Positions 34,451 through 42,208 of a DNA stretch of 64,000 nucleotides are shown here, one piece after another (within the stretch, counting starts at the first letter, position 1; every line of letters starts with the position of its first letter). The notes below the pieces were generated by a model. It had not been told where the DNA came from. It made no database searches and saw nothing but the letters and a program-made list of their open reading frames with translations. The stretch spans positions 1,736,001 through 1,800,000 of the forward strand of contig JABTUK010000001.1 of assembly GCA_015075405.1 (NCBI GenBank), read 5' to 3'. A program made the translations under genes and the position numbers. This DNA comes from Anaerolineales bacterium (GTDB taxonomy: Bacteria; Chloroflexota; Anaerolineae; 4572-78; J111).

Positions 34451-34885
34451 TTAGAACGGAATTTCGTCTTCGGTCAAGCCGGGGTCAGTGCCTGCCGCCA
34501 CGGGGGCGCCGTTGCTGCTAAAATTCCCACCGCCCTCACCGCGCGTTCCCAAAAACCTGACTTCGTAAGCAGTCATTTCGTAGCTGGCTCTGGGCTTGCC
34601 ATTTTGGTCGGTCCAGACGCGCGGCCCGCCGGTTTCCTTATCAACAGTCAGCCGGCCTTCACACAAAACCTGCCGGCCTTTGCTCAGATATTGATTGCAA
34701 GTTTCGGCCTGAGCGCCCCAGACCGAGACTCGAAACCACACGGTTTCTTCGTGCTGCTGACCGCCGTTGTCGGTCCACTTGCGGCTGGTGGCGACACTGA
34801 AGTTGGTTACCGCCTGGCCAGAGGGCGTATACCGCATTTCGGGGTCACCCCCTAAGTTGCCCACTATTATCAATTTTTGGTACAT
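34451..34885 (-). CDS. ssb: Single-stranded DNA-binding protein
   Basis: The 144-residue protein has an OB-fold (about 1-110, starting MYQKLIIVGNLGGDPEMRYT) and a short Gly/Ser-rich linker. The acidic tip ends DEIPF, the tail that recruits replication and repair partners. The protein forms a tetramer on single-stranded DNA. ATG 34885 follows AAAGGAGATTAGAA. A strong promoter lies upstream, overlapping the end of the ECF ATPase gene, and a terminator lies downstream, so it is transcribed on its own. Length is shorter than the 170-180 of many bacterial SSBs because of the brief linker. Confidence 0.95.
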   Translation of the reverse strand: MYQKLIIVGNLGGDPEMRYTPSGQAVTNFSVATSRKWTDNGGQQHEETVWFRVSVWGAQAETCNQYLSKGRQVLCEGRLTVDKETGGPRVWTDQNGKPRASYEMTAYEVRFLGTRGEGGGNFSSNGAPVAAGTDPGLTEDEIPF

Positions 34886-34936
34886 TTCTAATCTCCTTTA
34901 TTAGAATAGTGAGAATAAATGTTCTATTTGAATTAC

Positions 34937-34965
34937 ATAGTAACTGAAAAGTTAAAAATTGTCAA
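34937..34965 (-). promoter_or_regulatory. Sigma70-type promoter of ssb
   Basis: On the minus strand TTGACA (34965-34960) and TACTAT (34942-34937) are spaced by exactly 17 bases. The -35 box overlaps the stop codon region of the ECF ATPase gene. Confidence 0.7.
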
Positions 34966-35804
34966 CCCCCAGAAATTGGGGGGGTAACCGGCGAAACAGG
35001 AGCGTTTCGCTGCCGGTAGGCCGCTAAAAATCCATCCACCGTGTAAACCACCTGCCCCAAGTCCAACCGGCCGGCCAGTCGAGCCAGTTGCGGTGGTTGG
35101 ACATAGGTGCTGTTCAAAATTTCTTCTTCGGCAAAGACGGTTTCGGCCGGCCCGTCGAGCAGCACCCGGCCCTGGCCCATGACCACAATTCGGTCAAAGT
35201 TTTCGGCCACAAAATCAATATCGTGGCTGATGGCAATCACGGTTTTGCCCTGTTGGCGCAGGTGTTGAATCAGGCCGGCCAAATGCTGGACGCTGTGGTG
35301 ATCCTGGCCGGTGGTCGGTTCATCCAGAATGATGATGGGCGTGTCCATGGCCAGAATAGCGGCAATGGCGACCCGCTTGCGCCAGGTAGGGGTCAAATCA
35401 TAAGGGTTGACCGCCGCTTTTTCCGATAGTTCCAGCCGGGTCAACGCCTCATCTACCTGCGCTTCAATTTGCTCCGGGGTGAAGCCCAAATTGGTCGGGC
35501 CGAACTTAACTTCGTCGCGCACGTTCCCTTTGAAAAGTTGGTCATCGGGGTTTTGAAAAACATAGCCTACCCGTGCGGCCAGTTTAGCCACCGAACTGTC
35601 GCGGGTCAGCCAATCGCCGACGCGGACGCTGCCGCTGCTGGGCAGCAACAGGCCGTTGAGATGTCGCACCAGGGTGGTTTTGCCGGCCCCATTCTGCCCG
35701 ACAATTGCCACCTGTTCGCCCGGCTCAATGGTCAGCGAGACTCCCTGTAGGGCCTGGACGCCGGAGGGATAGGTGAAATGTAAGTTGTCAATGTGAATCT
35801 GCAT
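34962..35804 (-). CDS. ECF transporter ATPase with degenerate signature motif
   Basis: The 280-residue ATPase of an energy-coupling-factor (ECF) importer has Walker A GQNGAGKTT, a Q-loop in FQNPDDQLF, Walker B IIILDEP and the H-loop SHD. The ABC signature, normally LSGGQ, reads LTPTWRKRVAIA, so it is degenerate. In a heterodimer this removes the signature side of the ATP site whose Walker A comes from the partner. The partner encoded at 35921 keeps LSGGQ. It is the last gene of the nucleoside hydrolase/ECF cluster. It resembles EcfA1/A2 but was not assigned to either. Confidence 0.85.
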   Translation of the reverse strand: MQIHIDNLHFTYPSGVQALQGVSLTIEPGEQVAIVGQNGAGKTTLVRHLNGLLLPSSGSVRVGDWLTRDSSVAKLAARVGYVFQNPDDQLFKGNVRDEVKFGPTNLGFTPEQIEAQVDEALTRLELSEKAAVNPYDLTPTWRKRVAIAAILAMDTPIIILDEPTTGQDHHSVQHLAGLIQHLRQQGKTVIAISHDIDFVAENFDRIVVMGQGRVLLDGPAETVFAEEEILNSTYVQPPQLARLAGRLDLGQVVYTVDGFLAAYRQRNAPVSPVTPPISGG

Positions 35805-35920
35805 AAGGTGGCTTTCTCAAAAAAATGGGGTCCACAGATATACCCAGATTGACACAGATAGCTTCTTATTTCTTATTTCTTTTTTCATCTGAGTTTATCG
35901 GTGCGCTCCGCGTCTGTGGA

Positions 35921-36775
35921 CTATTTCAAGAGAGCAATTCTAAAACCTGCCTCAGCTTCCTCAAGCGTCACCGGCAAGGGCTGACCGGCAGGCCACCCAT
36001 TTTCCGCTTGCAGGCGGCGGGCGACGGTGGTGTAGCGGGTCTGACCGATGTGATATGTTTCCAGCAGCGGCGAGGTCAGTACCTCGGCGGGCGGGCCGCT
36101 CAAGACGAGTTGGCCGCCGGCCAGGACGAGTACCCGGTCGGCAAACTGGGCCACCCATTCGAGCTTGTGTTCGGCCATGACGACGGTCATCCCTTCCCGG
36201 CTCAACTCGCGGATAACGGCAAAAACTTCGCGGCTGCCCAGCGGGTCGAGTTGGGACGTTGGCTCATCCAGCACGAGCACCTGCGGCTCCATCACCAGCA
36301 TCGAGGCCAGGGCGACCCGCTGCTGCTGCCCGCCCGATAGAGCATAGGGCGAGCGCTCGGCCATGTCGGTGATGCCGGTCAGAGCCATGGCTCGCTCGAT
36401 GCGGGCGGGCATGTCCTCACGCGGCACGCCCAGATTTTCCAGGCCAAAGGCAATCTCATCGTACACCGTAAACTTGGCCCCGGAAATCTGATTGAACGGA
36501 TTCTGAAAAACCAACCCGCTGACCAGGACAATATCTTCCAGCGGGTGGTCTTTTGTTTCCAAACCGGCCACATAGACCCGCCCACTCAGTTCACCCTGAA
36601 AAAAATGAGGCACAAAGCCAGTCAGGGTGTAGCAGAGGGTAGACTTGCCCGCCCCATTCGCGCCGACAATGGCCACAAATTCACCCGGTTCGATCTGGAG
36701 CGATAGGTCGCGCAGGGCCGGCTGCGAGGTGTGCGGGTAGCGGTAGGTCAGGGCTTCGATTTCGATGATAGCCAT
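35921..36775 (-). CDS. ECF transporter ATPase
   Basis: The 284-residue ATPase has Walker A GANGAGKST, FQNPFNQI as Q-loop, an intact signature LSGGQQQRVALA, Walker B VLVLDEP and AEHK as the H-loop region. It should pair with the ATPase gene downstream (34962) to power an ECF importer. ATG 36775 is selected because homologues start MAIIEIEALTYRYP; upstream in-frame codons are encoded by tandem repeat DNA (36785-36820) and are not part of the protein. It is 117 bases from the next gene of the cluster. Confidence 0.88.
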   Translation of the reverse strand: MAIIEIEALTYRYPHTSQPALRDLSLQIEPGEFVAIVGANGAGKSTLCYTLTGFVPHFFQGELSGRVYVAGLETKDHPLEDIVLVSGLVFQNPFNQISGAKFTVYDEIAFGLENLGVPREDMPARIERAMALTGITDMAERSPYALSGGQQQRVALASMLVMEPQVLVLDEPTSQLDPLGSREVFAVIRELSREGMTVVMAEHKLEWVAQFADRVLVLAGGQLVLSGPPAEVLTSPLLETYHIGQTRYTTVARRLQAENGWPAGQPLPVTLEEAEAGFRIALLK

Positions 36776-36830
36776 AGCACTCCCAAAAGGCTGAAGGCGG
36801 AAAGATGAAGGGTGAAAGAAATTGACTTTG

Positions 36831-37607
36831 TTACAGCCATAACCTCGATCCAATCGCCAGCACGGTCAGAGCGATCAGGCCCAGGCGGAAGCCGCTCTGG
36901 GCGGGCGAGTCGGGAATTAAAAGGAGACTGGTTTTGGCGCGTTTGGCTTTGAAGGCACGCGCTTCCAGGGCGATGGCCCGTTCCTCAACATCCACCAGCG
37001 AGCCAAAAACCAGCGGCCCGACCAGCGGCAGGAGCGCCCCAAAGCGCCGGCGCAGACTGCCCTGAGTTTCCAGACCACGCGAGCGTTGGGCGTCAATAAT
37101 GGTATTGGCCTTGTTACGCATTTGCGGCAAAATTTGCAGGGTACTGACAATGATGTAGGTGAGCGAAGGCGGTAAGCCTCGCTGGGTGAGGGCGGTCATC
37201 AAGGTGCTGGGGTGGGTACTGAGCAGCAAGAGCAGAAATGAGCCGACCATGTTCATAATCCGGCTGGCGGTGAGGTAGGCAAACTGGACCCCTTCCAGTT
37301 TGACCGAGAAAATCCAGAAACTAAACAGCACCGTTTTGCCGGCGGGATAAAACAGGCTTTGCATGCCAAACAAAAAAAGGGTCAGCGGCAGAATCAGGCG
37401 AAAGGTGGTGCGGGTAAATTCGGGGCTAATTTTGCCCCAAACACTGAACGGCAGTAGCACTACTAGGAAAATGAGAGTCGCCGTCCAATAGCCGGGGGCC
37501 AGAAAGCCCATCAGAATCAGGCTGAAGGTGAGGGTCAACTTGGTTAGCGGGTTGAGCCGGTGGAGCGGGCTGTCGCGGTGAATGTAAAAACTGAGTTTAT
37601 CTTGCAC
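36831..37607 (-). CDS. ECF transporter transmembrane protein EcfT
   Basis: The 258-residue inner-membrane scaffold links the two ECF ATPases to the substrate-binding S subunit. About five membrane helices are visible, and the coupling helices contain AQRSRGLE (near 195-202) and ERAIALEARAF, both typical of EcfT. GTG 37607 is used because GGAG lies at the right distance. A longer N-terminus would be coded by tandem repeats and palindromes in 37620-37790, which is not supported. It precedes the ATPase genes and follows the S subunit, all on the minus strand. Confidence 0.87.
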   Translation of the reverse strand: MQDKLSFYIHRDSPLHRLNPLTKLTLTFSLILMGFLAPGYWTATLIFLVVLLPFSVWGKISPEFTRTTFRLILPLTLFLFGMQSLFYPAGKTVLFSFWIFSVKLEGVQFAYLTASRIMNMVGSFLLLLLSTHPSTLMTALTQRGLPPSLTYIIVSTLQILPQMRNKANTIIDAQRSRGLETQGSLRRRFGALLPLVGPLVFGSLVDVEERAIALEARAFKAKRAKTSLLLIPDSPAQSGFRLGLIALTVLAIGSRLWL

Positions 37608-37626
37608 CGAGGATTCTCCAAACAAG

Positions 37627-37790
37627 AAGGAACCAGGTTTTTTCCAAGACTGCGCTTGGAAAAGAATGGCGAATGGGCGAATGGCGAATGATGATCCTGA
37701 TTCGCCATTCGCAAAAAGGATCGACAATAATCTCCAATCTCCCAAACTGAAAACTTATTTGCGGATAAGCACCTGGTTCCCCTGGTTCCT
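37627..37790. repeat. Nested inverted repeats between EcfT and the S subunit
   Basis: AAGGAACCAGGT (37627-37638) pairs with ACCTGGTTCC at 37770-37790. Inside lies a TTTTCCAAG/CTTGGAAAA hairpin (about 37640-37664) and an inverted pair of GGCGAATG heptamer-like units (37664-37712). The 192-base gap holds no gene. Confidence 0.8.
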
Positions 37791-37799
37791 TATTTCGGC

Positions 37800-38396
37800 T
37801 CAAGCGTTGACGTTATCTGAGCGGGAAAAACGAGAGACGTAGCGCACCGATAACCCGCGGATAATGAGCCAGGCCACCAGACAGGTGATAATCTTATCGA
37901 GTGGTTCTACCAGAAAATTGGTGCTCAATACTGCGGTAAACAACTCCTGGCCAGTAGCCAACAAATAGGCGGTGATAAAAGTTGAGCCGCTGCTGGTGAT
38001 GCCGCCGAACAGATAGACGCCAATGGGTGTGCTGACAATCACAGCTGCCAGAGCGACAAAAAAGCCGGCGATACAGACTTTCCACCAACTCTTAAACAAG
38101 CCAAAATTGGCGCAGATACCGGCCACCAGGCCAATGGCCGCCGCCACTGGAAACCAGGGAAACGCGCCGGGATCAATTAAAAGGCCCCAAATAATGTTCG
38201 ATAGCGTGCCGGTGAGCGCCCCGGCCCACGGCCCGGCCAGCACCGCCACCAAAACGGTGCCAATGGAGTCCAGATAGACCGGCAACTTGAGCAAAACCAC
38301 AATTTGACCAATGACGATATTAATCGCAATCGCCACCGGAATCAGAACCAAAGTCATAGTGCTGAAATCTCTTTTTAGTTGTGCTGCCACGCTCAT
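37800..38396 (-). CDS. ECF transporter S component
   Basis: The 198-residue membrane protein has about five or six helices and the S-component style of Gly/Ala-rich helices (LPVYLDSIGTVLVAVLAG, GTLSNIIWGLL), so it should bind the substrate of the importer. ATG 38396 follows AAAGGGGAT. The S component alone does not reveal the substrate. The gene between it and the start of the cluster codes for a nucleoside hydrolase, so nucleosides, bases or a related heterocycle are plausible, but thiamine or its precursors cannot be excluded. Confidence 0.8.
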   Translation of the reverse strand: MSVAAQLKRDFSTMTLVLIPVAIAINIVIGQIVVLLKLPVYLDSIGTVLVAVLAGPWAGALTGTLSNIIWGLLIDPGAFPWFPVAAAIGLVAGICANFGLFKSWWKVCIAGFFVALAAVIVSTPIGVYLFGGITSSGSTFITAYLLATGQELFTAVLSTNFLVEPLDKIITCLVAWLIIRGLSVRYVSRFSRSDNVNA

Positions 38397-38493
38397 AGTT
38401 TATCCCCTTTCAATAATTTGACTTGATAGTGTTAAATTGACACTTTCTAACCGTAGAATACATCAAACGGCCAAATGATGCCAATTTTTGCTT

Positions 38494-39450
38494 TTAACTT
38501 TGCCGGCGGGCCAAATTTTCAATCCGCTCCAAAAACAACTCGATAAACCGGCGTGGCTGCGCATTGAGCGCCACTTGCATATTGGGCGGCTTGGCCCACA
38601 TCCCATAAAAATCGGCCATCGTTTTGCCCAGGGAGAGGGGACTGTGGATGTCTACCGTCACGTGCAGGGGGCGGGTTTCCACCAGGTCCGGGGCAAAGGT
38701 CAAAGCCAGGGCCAGGGGGTCATTGATGACGCAGCCCTGAATGCCCTGGTATTCATCGTGGAATTCCATATAAAAACGGGTCGAGTCGGCCACAAAGCGG
38801 GTGATGGGTGAGTCAACCGCCAGGAGGCGGTCCACATCGGCCTGGGTTAAAATACATTGATAGGTCACATCGAGCGGGACGAGGGTGATAGGCAGGCCGG
38901 AATGATAGACAATGTGCGCGGCGTGGGGGTCCACATATACATTGAACTCGGCCAGGGGAGTGGTGTTGCCCTCATGCCGGATGGCTCCACCCATAATGAT
39001 GACTTCGCGCACGGCCTCCACAATGGCCGGCTCGCGACGAAGCGCCAGGGCCAGGTTGGTCAGCGGAGCAACCGCTACCAGGGTAATTTCCCCGCGGGCG
39101 GCCATGATTCGCTCGATGAGCAGGTCTACGGCGTGCTGGCTGGCAGCAGGCTGGCGGGGCGGCGGAAGCCGGGCATAGCCCAGGCCGGTGCTGCCATGCG
39201 TTTCGGGGGCGGTCAACAGGGGTTGGATGAGCGGCCTATCCAGCCCCGGCGCAACCGGGATATGCGTCGCGCCGGCCAACTCCAGCACGCTCAGGGCATT
39301 GTTGACCCCTTGAGGCGTGGCGCAGTTGCCCATCGTCACCGTCAGTGCCTCCAGGCGCACTTCCGGCGAGGCCAGGGCCAGCAGAATGGCCAAAGCATCG
39401 TCAATGCCCGGATCGGTGTCAAGGATAATGTGTTTGACGTGGCCTGCCAT
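38494..39450 (-). CDS. Nucleoside hydrolase
   Basis: The 318-residue enzyme cleaves the N-glycosidic bond of nucleosides to ribose and base. The calcium-binding signature DTDPGIDDA is at about residues 10-18, and further ligand motifs such as MGNCATPQG, EFNVYVDPHAA and the final NDPLALA are present. ATG 39450 has GGAGGA six bases upstream. About 115 residues of open frame upstream pass through palindromic repeats and are not part of the gene. It heads the ECF cluster, which supports nucleoside uptake and salvage. Substrate specificity (inosine, uridine or others) cannot be read off. Confidence 0.9.
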   Translation of the reverse strand: MAGHVKHIILDTDPGIDDALAILLALASPEVRLEALTVTMGNCATPQGVNNALSVLELAGATHIPVAPGLDRPLIQPLLTAPETHGSTGLGYARLPPPRQPAASQHAVDLLIERIMAARGEITLVAVAPLTNLALALRREPAIVEAVREVIIMGGAIRHEGNTTPLAEFNVYVDPHAAHIVYHSGLPITLVPLDVTYQCILTQADVDRLLAVDSPITRFVADSTRFYMEFHDEYQGIQGCVINDPLALALTFAPDLVETRPLHVTVDIHSPLSLGKTMADFYGMWAKPPNMQVALNAQPRRFIELFLERIENLARRQS

Positions 39451-39482
39451 GCCGGTTCCTCCGGTTAAATCAGTTCTCAGTC

Positions 39483-39536
39483 GTGCCGAACGGAGCCGCA
39501 CGTGGGCGTGCTGGCTCCTCAAATTTGGATCTACTG
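39483..39536. repeat. Truncated palindromic element family P1 (copy D)
   Basis: GTGCCGAAC...GCACGTGGGCGTGCTGG...CAAATTTGGATCTACTGA matches only the right half of the copy at 45226-45320. The left arm is missing. The adjoining 39540-39588 holds nothing recognisable. Confidence 0.8.
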
Positions 39537-39588
39537 ATCCTATCAAAATGAAGAAGGAGCGCATTTTAACACTAATTAGCCGGGATGT

Positions 39589-39731
39589 CCAGCAATTCTG
39601 AAAGGGAACAGCAATTCCAAATTTGCTCCCAGGGGATTGCCAAATCCCCGTTAGTGGCCCTGGATTTGGCAATCCAGGGCGAGCATTTAACACGAGCGCT
39701 ATGCCAAAATCGCTATATTTGGAATTGCTGG
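39589..39731. repeat. Third type of palindromic repeat
   Basis: CAGCAATTCCAAAT (from about 39609) faces ATTTGGAATTGCTG at 39717-39730. An inner GATTGCCAAATCC / GGATTTGGCAATCC pair lies at about 39635-39676. No gene was seen in this 357-base gap. Confidence 0.75.
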
Positions 39732-39739
39732 AAAGGGAA

Positions 39740-39803
39740 GGTTGGAAGCCTGGAAGATTGGTTAAATTTACCAGCCTTCCAACCCTCCAACCTTCCAATC
39801 CTC
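39740..39803. repeat. Inverted pair of GGAAGGTT-type tandem repeats
   Basis: 8-bp GGAAGGTT/GGAAGCCT units (39738-39762) face CCTTCCAA/CCCTCCAA units (39773-39800). A one-sided copy of the same repeat lies at 3328-3370. Confidence 0.8.
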
Positions 39804-39807
39804 CTCC

Positions 39808-40203
39808 TCACCTTTGGCTCACTTCCAGTTCGGGATAGCCGGTTTCGGGATCAAAGGGGCGAGAAAAAACCAACTCATCAGCCTCGCCGATAACGATTTC
39901 GGCGGTGGTGTAGACCAGGCAGCCTTCCATCAAATGGCCGCCCAGAGTCCGTCCCTCTCCATCCGAGAGCGACAGGTGCAGGTGATAGCCCTCGGCGTCG
40001 AGTGTGCCGACGAGTGAGACAATTTCAAACTTGTCCTCGTACAGGGTTGTTTCTGCTTTATTGGCCAGCCGTAACGCTGCCTGGCGCAAACTGCCCACGC
40101 AGGTCAGGATGAAGCCGGCCCGCAAGCCGTTCTCGCGCACAAAGCGGCTCAGTTCAAGCCCCACATCCTGGCCGGGGCGCAAGCGGATGGCAAAAAGTTG
40201 CAT
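39808..40203 (-). CDS. PPC/DUF296 domain protein
   Basis: The 131-residue protein is a single PPC (DUF296) domain, with GFILTCVGSLRQAALR near 31-46, YHLHLSLSDGEG near 73-84 and GGHLMEGCLVYTTAEIVI near 88-105. The His residues probably bind a metal ion in a trimer. Plant AT-hook proteins share this fold, but bacterial members have no AT-hook, and their role is unknown. ATG 40203 follows AAGGAG. It lies between a repeat-rich gap and a divergent transporter gene. Confidence 0.85.
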   Translation of the reverse strand: MQLFAIRLRPGQDVGLELSRFVRENGLRAGFILTCVGSLRQAALRLANKAETTLYEDKFEIVSLVGTLDAEGYHLHLSLSDGEGRTLGGHLMEGCLVYTTAEIVIGEADELVFSRPFDPETGYPELEVSQR

Positions 40204-40243
40204 AATTGGACTCCTTCTACTATTGTTGTAATCCTTTAAACAT

Positions 40244-40287
40244 AGTGCGTGGTGCGTGAAACTTATTACGGACCACGCACCACGCAA
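40244..40287. repeat. Inverted pair of GTGCGTG-type repeats
   Basis: AGTGCGTGGTGCGTG (40244-40258) faces CCACGCACCACGC (40272-40285) in the gap between divergent genes. A copy of the same type is at 56808-56856. Confidence 0.8.
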
Positions 40288-40320
40288 CCTGTGGAAGGAT
40301 GTAAAATCGAAGCATAGCCT

Positions 40321-41034
40321 ATGAACCGCACTTACAAATATTACGATTTTATCATGGCCTTTTTTGTGGCCGTGCTGCTGATTAGCAATATTGCTTCGGC
40401 GGCCAAAATTGTAGATTGGGGCGTCAGTTTGGGCGGGCTGCCGCTGGCCTTCGATGCCGGGACGCTCCTCTTCCCGGTCAGCTATATTTTTGGCGACATT
40501 TTAACGGAGGTCTACGGTTACAAAAAATCGCGCCGGGTTATCTGGGCCGGTTTTGGGGCCGCCGCGCTGATGTCGCTGACGTTGTGGCTGGTAAGCTTGA
40601 TGCCGGGCGAACGCGCCTGGCAGGCGTATGCCGGGCAGGCCGCTTATGAGGCCATTTTGGGCGGTGTGGCCTCCGGCGGGATTGTCGCGGCCAGTCTGGC
40701 GGCCTATTTTGCCGGGGAATTTAGCAACAGTTTTGTGCTGGCTAAAATGAAGGTGGCAACCGGGGGGCGCTGGCTGTGGGCGCGCACCATCGGCAGCACC
40801 CTGGTGGGGGAGGGGATTGATACCGTCGCCTTTGTGCTCATCGCTACCATATTTGGCGTTTTTCCCTGGGAGATTGCGCTCAGTTTGATTACGGCCAATT
40901 ATATTTTCAAGGTGAGCATCGAGGCGCTTTTTACCCCGATCACCTATGCCTTTGTCGGCTTTTTGAAGCAAGCCGAGCAGGAAGATTACTATGACCGAGA
41001 GACAAACTTCAATCCCTTCTCGCTGACTTCGTAG
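40321..41034 (+). CDS. yhhQ: Queuosine precursor transporter (YhhQ/VUT family)
   Basis: The 237-residue membrane protein has about six helices and the QPTR family pattern, with FDAGTLLFPVSYIFGDILTE split over helices 2-3 and GEGIDTVAFVLIATIFG near 160-176. It imports preQ0 or preQ1, the precursor of queuosine in tRNA. No preQ1 riboswitch hairpin is evident in the 117 bases upstream. ATG 40321 has only a weak ribosome-binding site (GGAAGGATG about 24 bases away), so translation efficiency is uncertain. It is single, with a P2 palindrome behind it. Confidence 0.85.
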   Translation: MNRTYKYYDFIMAFFVAVLLISNIASAAKIVDWGVSLGGLPLAFDAGTLLFPVSYIFGDILTEVYGYKKSRRVIWAGFGAAALMSLTLWLVSLMPGERAWQAYAGQAAYEAILGGVASGGIVAASLAAYFAGEFSNSFVLAKMKVATGGRWLWARTIGSTLVGEGIDTVAFVLIATIFGVFPWEIALSLITANYIFKVSIEALFTPITYAFVGFLKQAEQEDYYDRETNFNPFSLTS

Positions 41035-41053
41035 GGGGAGATTGGAGATTATT

Positions 41054-41145
41054 AGAGCCTATCCGAAAAAGGGTAGGTTGGCATCCCTATGCCAGCCGGT
41101 GACGCATAGGGATGCGTCACCTACGGGGTTATTCGGATAGGCTCT
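41054..41145. repeat. Palindromic element family P2, inside a tandem-repeat pair
   Basis: AGAGCCTATCCGAA (41054-41067) and TTCGGATAGGCTCT (41132-41145) are perfect terminal inverted repeats. GGAGATT tandem units flank it on the left (41035-41050), and AATCTCC units flank it on the right (41152-41174). It sits at the convergent ends of two genes and supplies the last codons and stop of the ABC ATPase. Confidence 0.92.
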
Positions 41146-42202
41146 TAGCCGGAATCTCCAATCTCCAATCTCCAAGAAAGATCGAAATCTTTGTGGGGTC
41201 AAGCCACAATTTCACCCTGCTGCCGACAGCCAGCAGGTCATTGAGCGGCATCTCAAATGTCAGCAATTGACCTGCCGCCGATAGGGTGATTTGATAAAAC
41301 CGGCCTCGAAAGAGCGAAGTCGTTAACTCCCCCTCCACAACTATCTCACTTACAGCTTCGACGGAGGCTGCCTCTGGGCGGATAAGCACAGTCACGTCCG
41401 TTCCGGCAGGATATTGCTGAGCCTGTGGGATGGACCATTCACCCCACGGCGTTTCAACCTGGCCGCCTGCGCTAACTTGTCCGGGGAGCAGGTTGGTGAA
41501 GCCCAAAAATTGGGCCACAAAAGGCGTGGCGGGCTGATAATAGACCACCTCCGGCGAGCCGTCCTGCTCGATCCGGCCTCGATTCATCACCGCCACCCGG
41601 TCGGCTACGGCGAAGGCTTCGGTTTGGTCGTGGGTCACATAGATGGCTGTCAGACCCAGCCCTTTGAGAATCTGGCGGATTTCCAGCATCAGCCGTTCGC
41701 GCAGGGCGCGGTCCAGCGCCCCCAGCGGTTCATCCAGCATCAGCAGGCGCGGGCCGGGGGCCAAACTGCGGGCCAGGGCCACTCGTTGGCGCTCGCCGCC
41801 AGACAGGCTGTTCACATCCCGCCCGGCAAAGCCGGTCAGTCCGACCAGGGCCAGCATTTCCTTCACTCTCGCCTGTCTCTCTTGGGCGTGCGGCCAGTGC
41901 TGTACGCCAAAAGCGATATTCTGGCCGACGTTTTTATGGGGAAAAAGGGCGAACTCCTGAAACATCAAGCCAAATCCGCGCTGGTGGGGCGGCACACCCA
42001 TAATGTCCCGGCCTTCAAACAAAATACTGCCGCTGTCCGGCGTTTCCAACCCGGCGATGAGGCGCAGCAAAGTCGTCTTGCCGCAGCCGGACGGACCCAA
42101 GAGGCACAAAATCTGGCCTTCGTCAATTGCTAAGCTGACATCCGCAAGAGCTGGGGTATGATTATAGGATTTGGAGAGATGATCTACCTTGAGCAGCGCC
42201 AG
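41129..42202 (-). CDS. ABC transporter ATPase, probable CTG start
   Basis: The protein (about 357 residues) is an importer-type ATPase with Walker A GPSGCGKT (36-43), Q-loop FQEFALFP, signature LSGGERQRVALA, Walker B LLMLDEP and a TOBE-type C-terminal domain (about 270-340), as in the spermidine/iron/sugar CUT families. The conserved N-terminal strand (VDHLSKSY...ADVSLAIDEG) is in frame upstream of any ATG, GTG or TTG. A CTG at 42202 with GGAG nine bases before it is the best start. No permease or binding protein is adjacent, so the substrate is unknown. The last residues and the stop codon lie in repeat DNA. Confidence 0.82.
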   Translation of the reverse strand: MALLKVDHLSKSYNHTPALADVSLAIDEGQILCLLGPSGCGKTTLLRLIAGLETPDSGSILFEGRDIMGVPPHQRGFGLMFQEFALFPHKNVGQNIAFGVQHWPHAQERQARVKEMLALVGLTGFAGRDVNSLSGGERQRVALARSLAPGPRLLMLDEPLGALDRALRERLMLEIRQILKGLGLTAIYVTHDQTEAFAVADRVAVMNRGRIEQDGSPEVVYYQPATPFVAQFLGFTNLLPGQVSAGGQVETPWGEWSIPQAQQYPAGTDVTVLIRPEAASVEAVSEIVVEGELTTSLFRGRFYQITLSAAGQLLTFEMPLNDLLAVGSRVKLWLDPTKISIFLGDWRLEIPAKSLSE

Positions 42203-42208
42203 AAATAA

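Noticed and set aside
37608..37745. N-terminal extension of EcfT
   Set aside because: The extra codons are translated tandem repeats and hairpins; GTG 37607 with GGAG upstream fits EcfT length.
39451..39798. N-terminal extension of the nucleoside hydrolase by about 116 residues
   Set aside because: It runs through P1 and other palindromic repeats; ATG 39450 has an ideal ribosome-binding site and homologues start there.
40204..40320. preQ1 riboswitch before the queuosine precursor transporter
   Set aside because: The leader consists of an inverted GTGCGTG repeat, with no preQ1 aptamer hairpin and A-rich tail visible.
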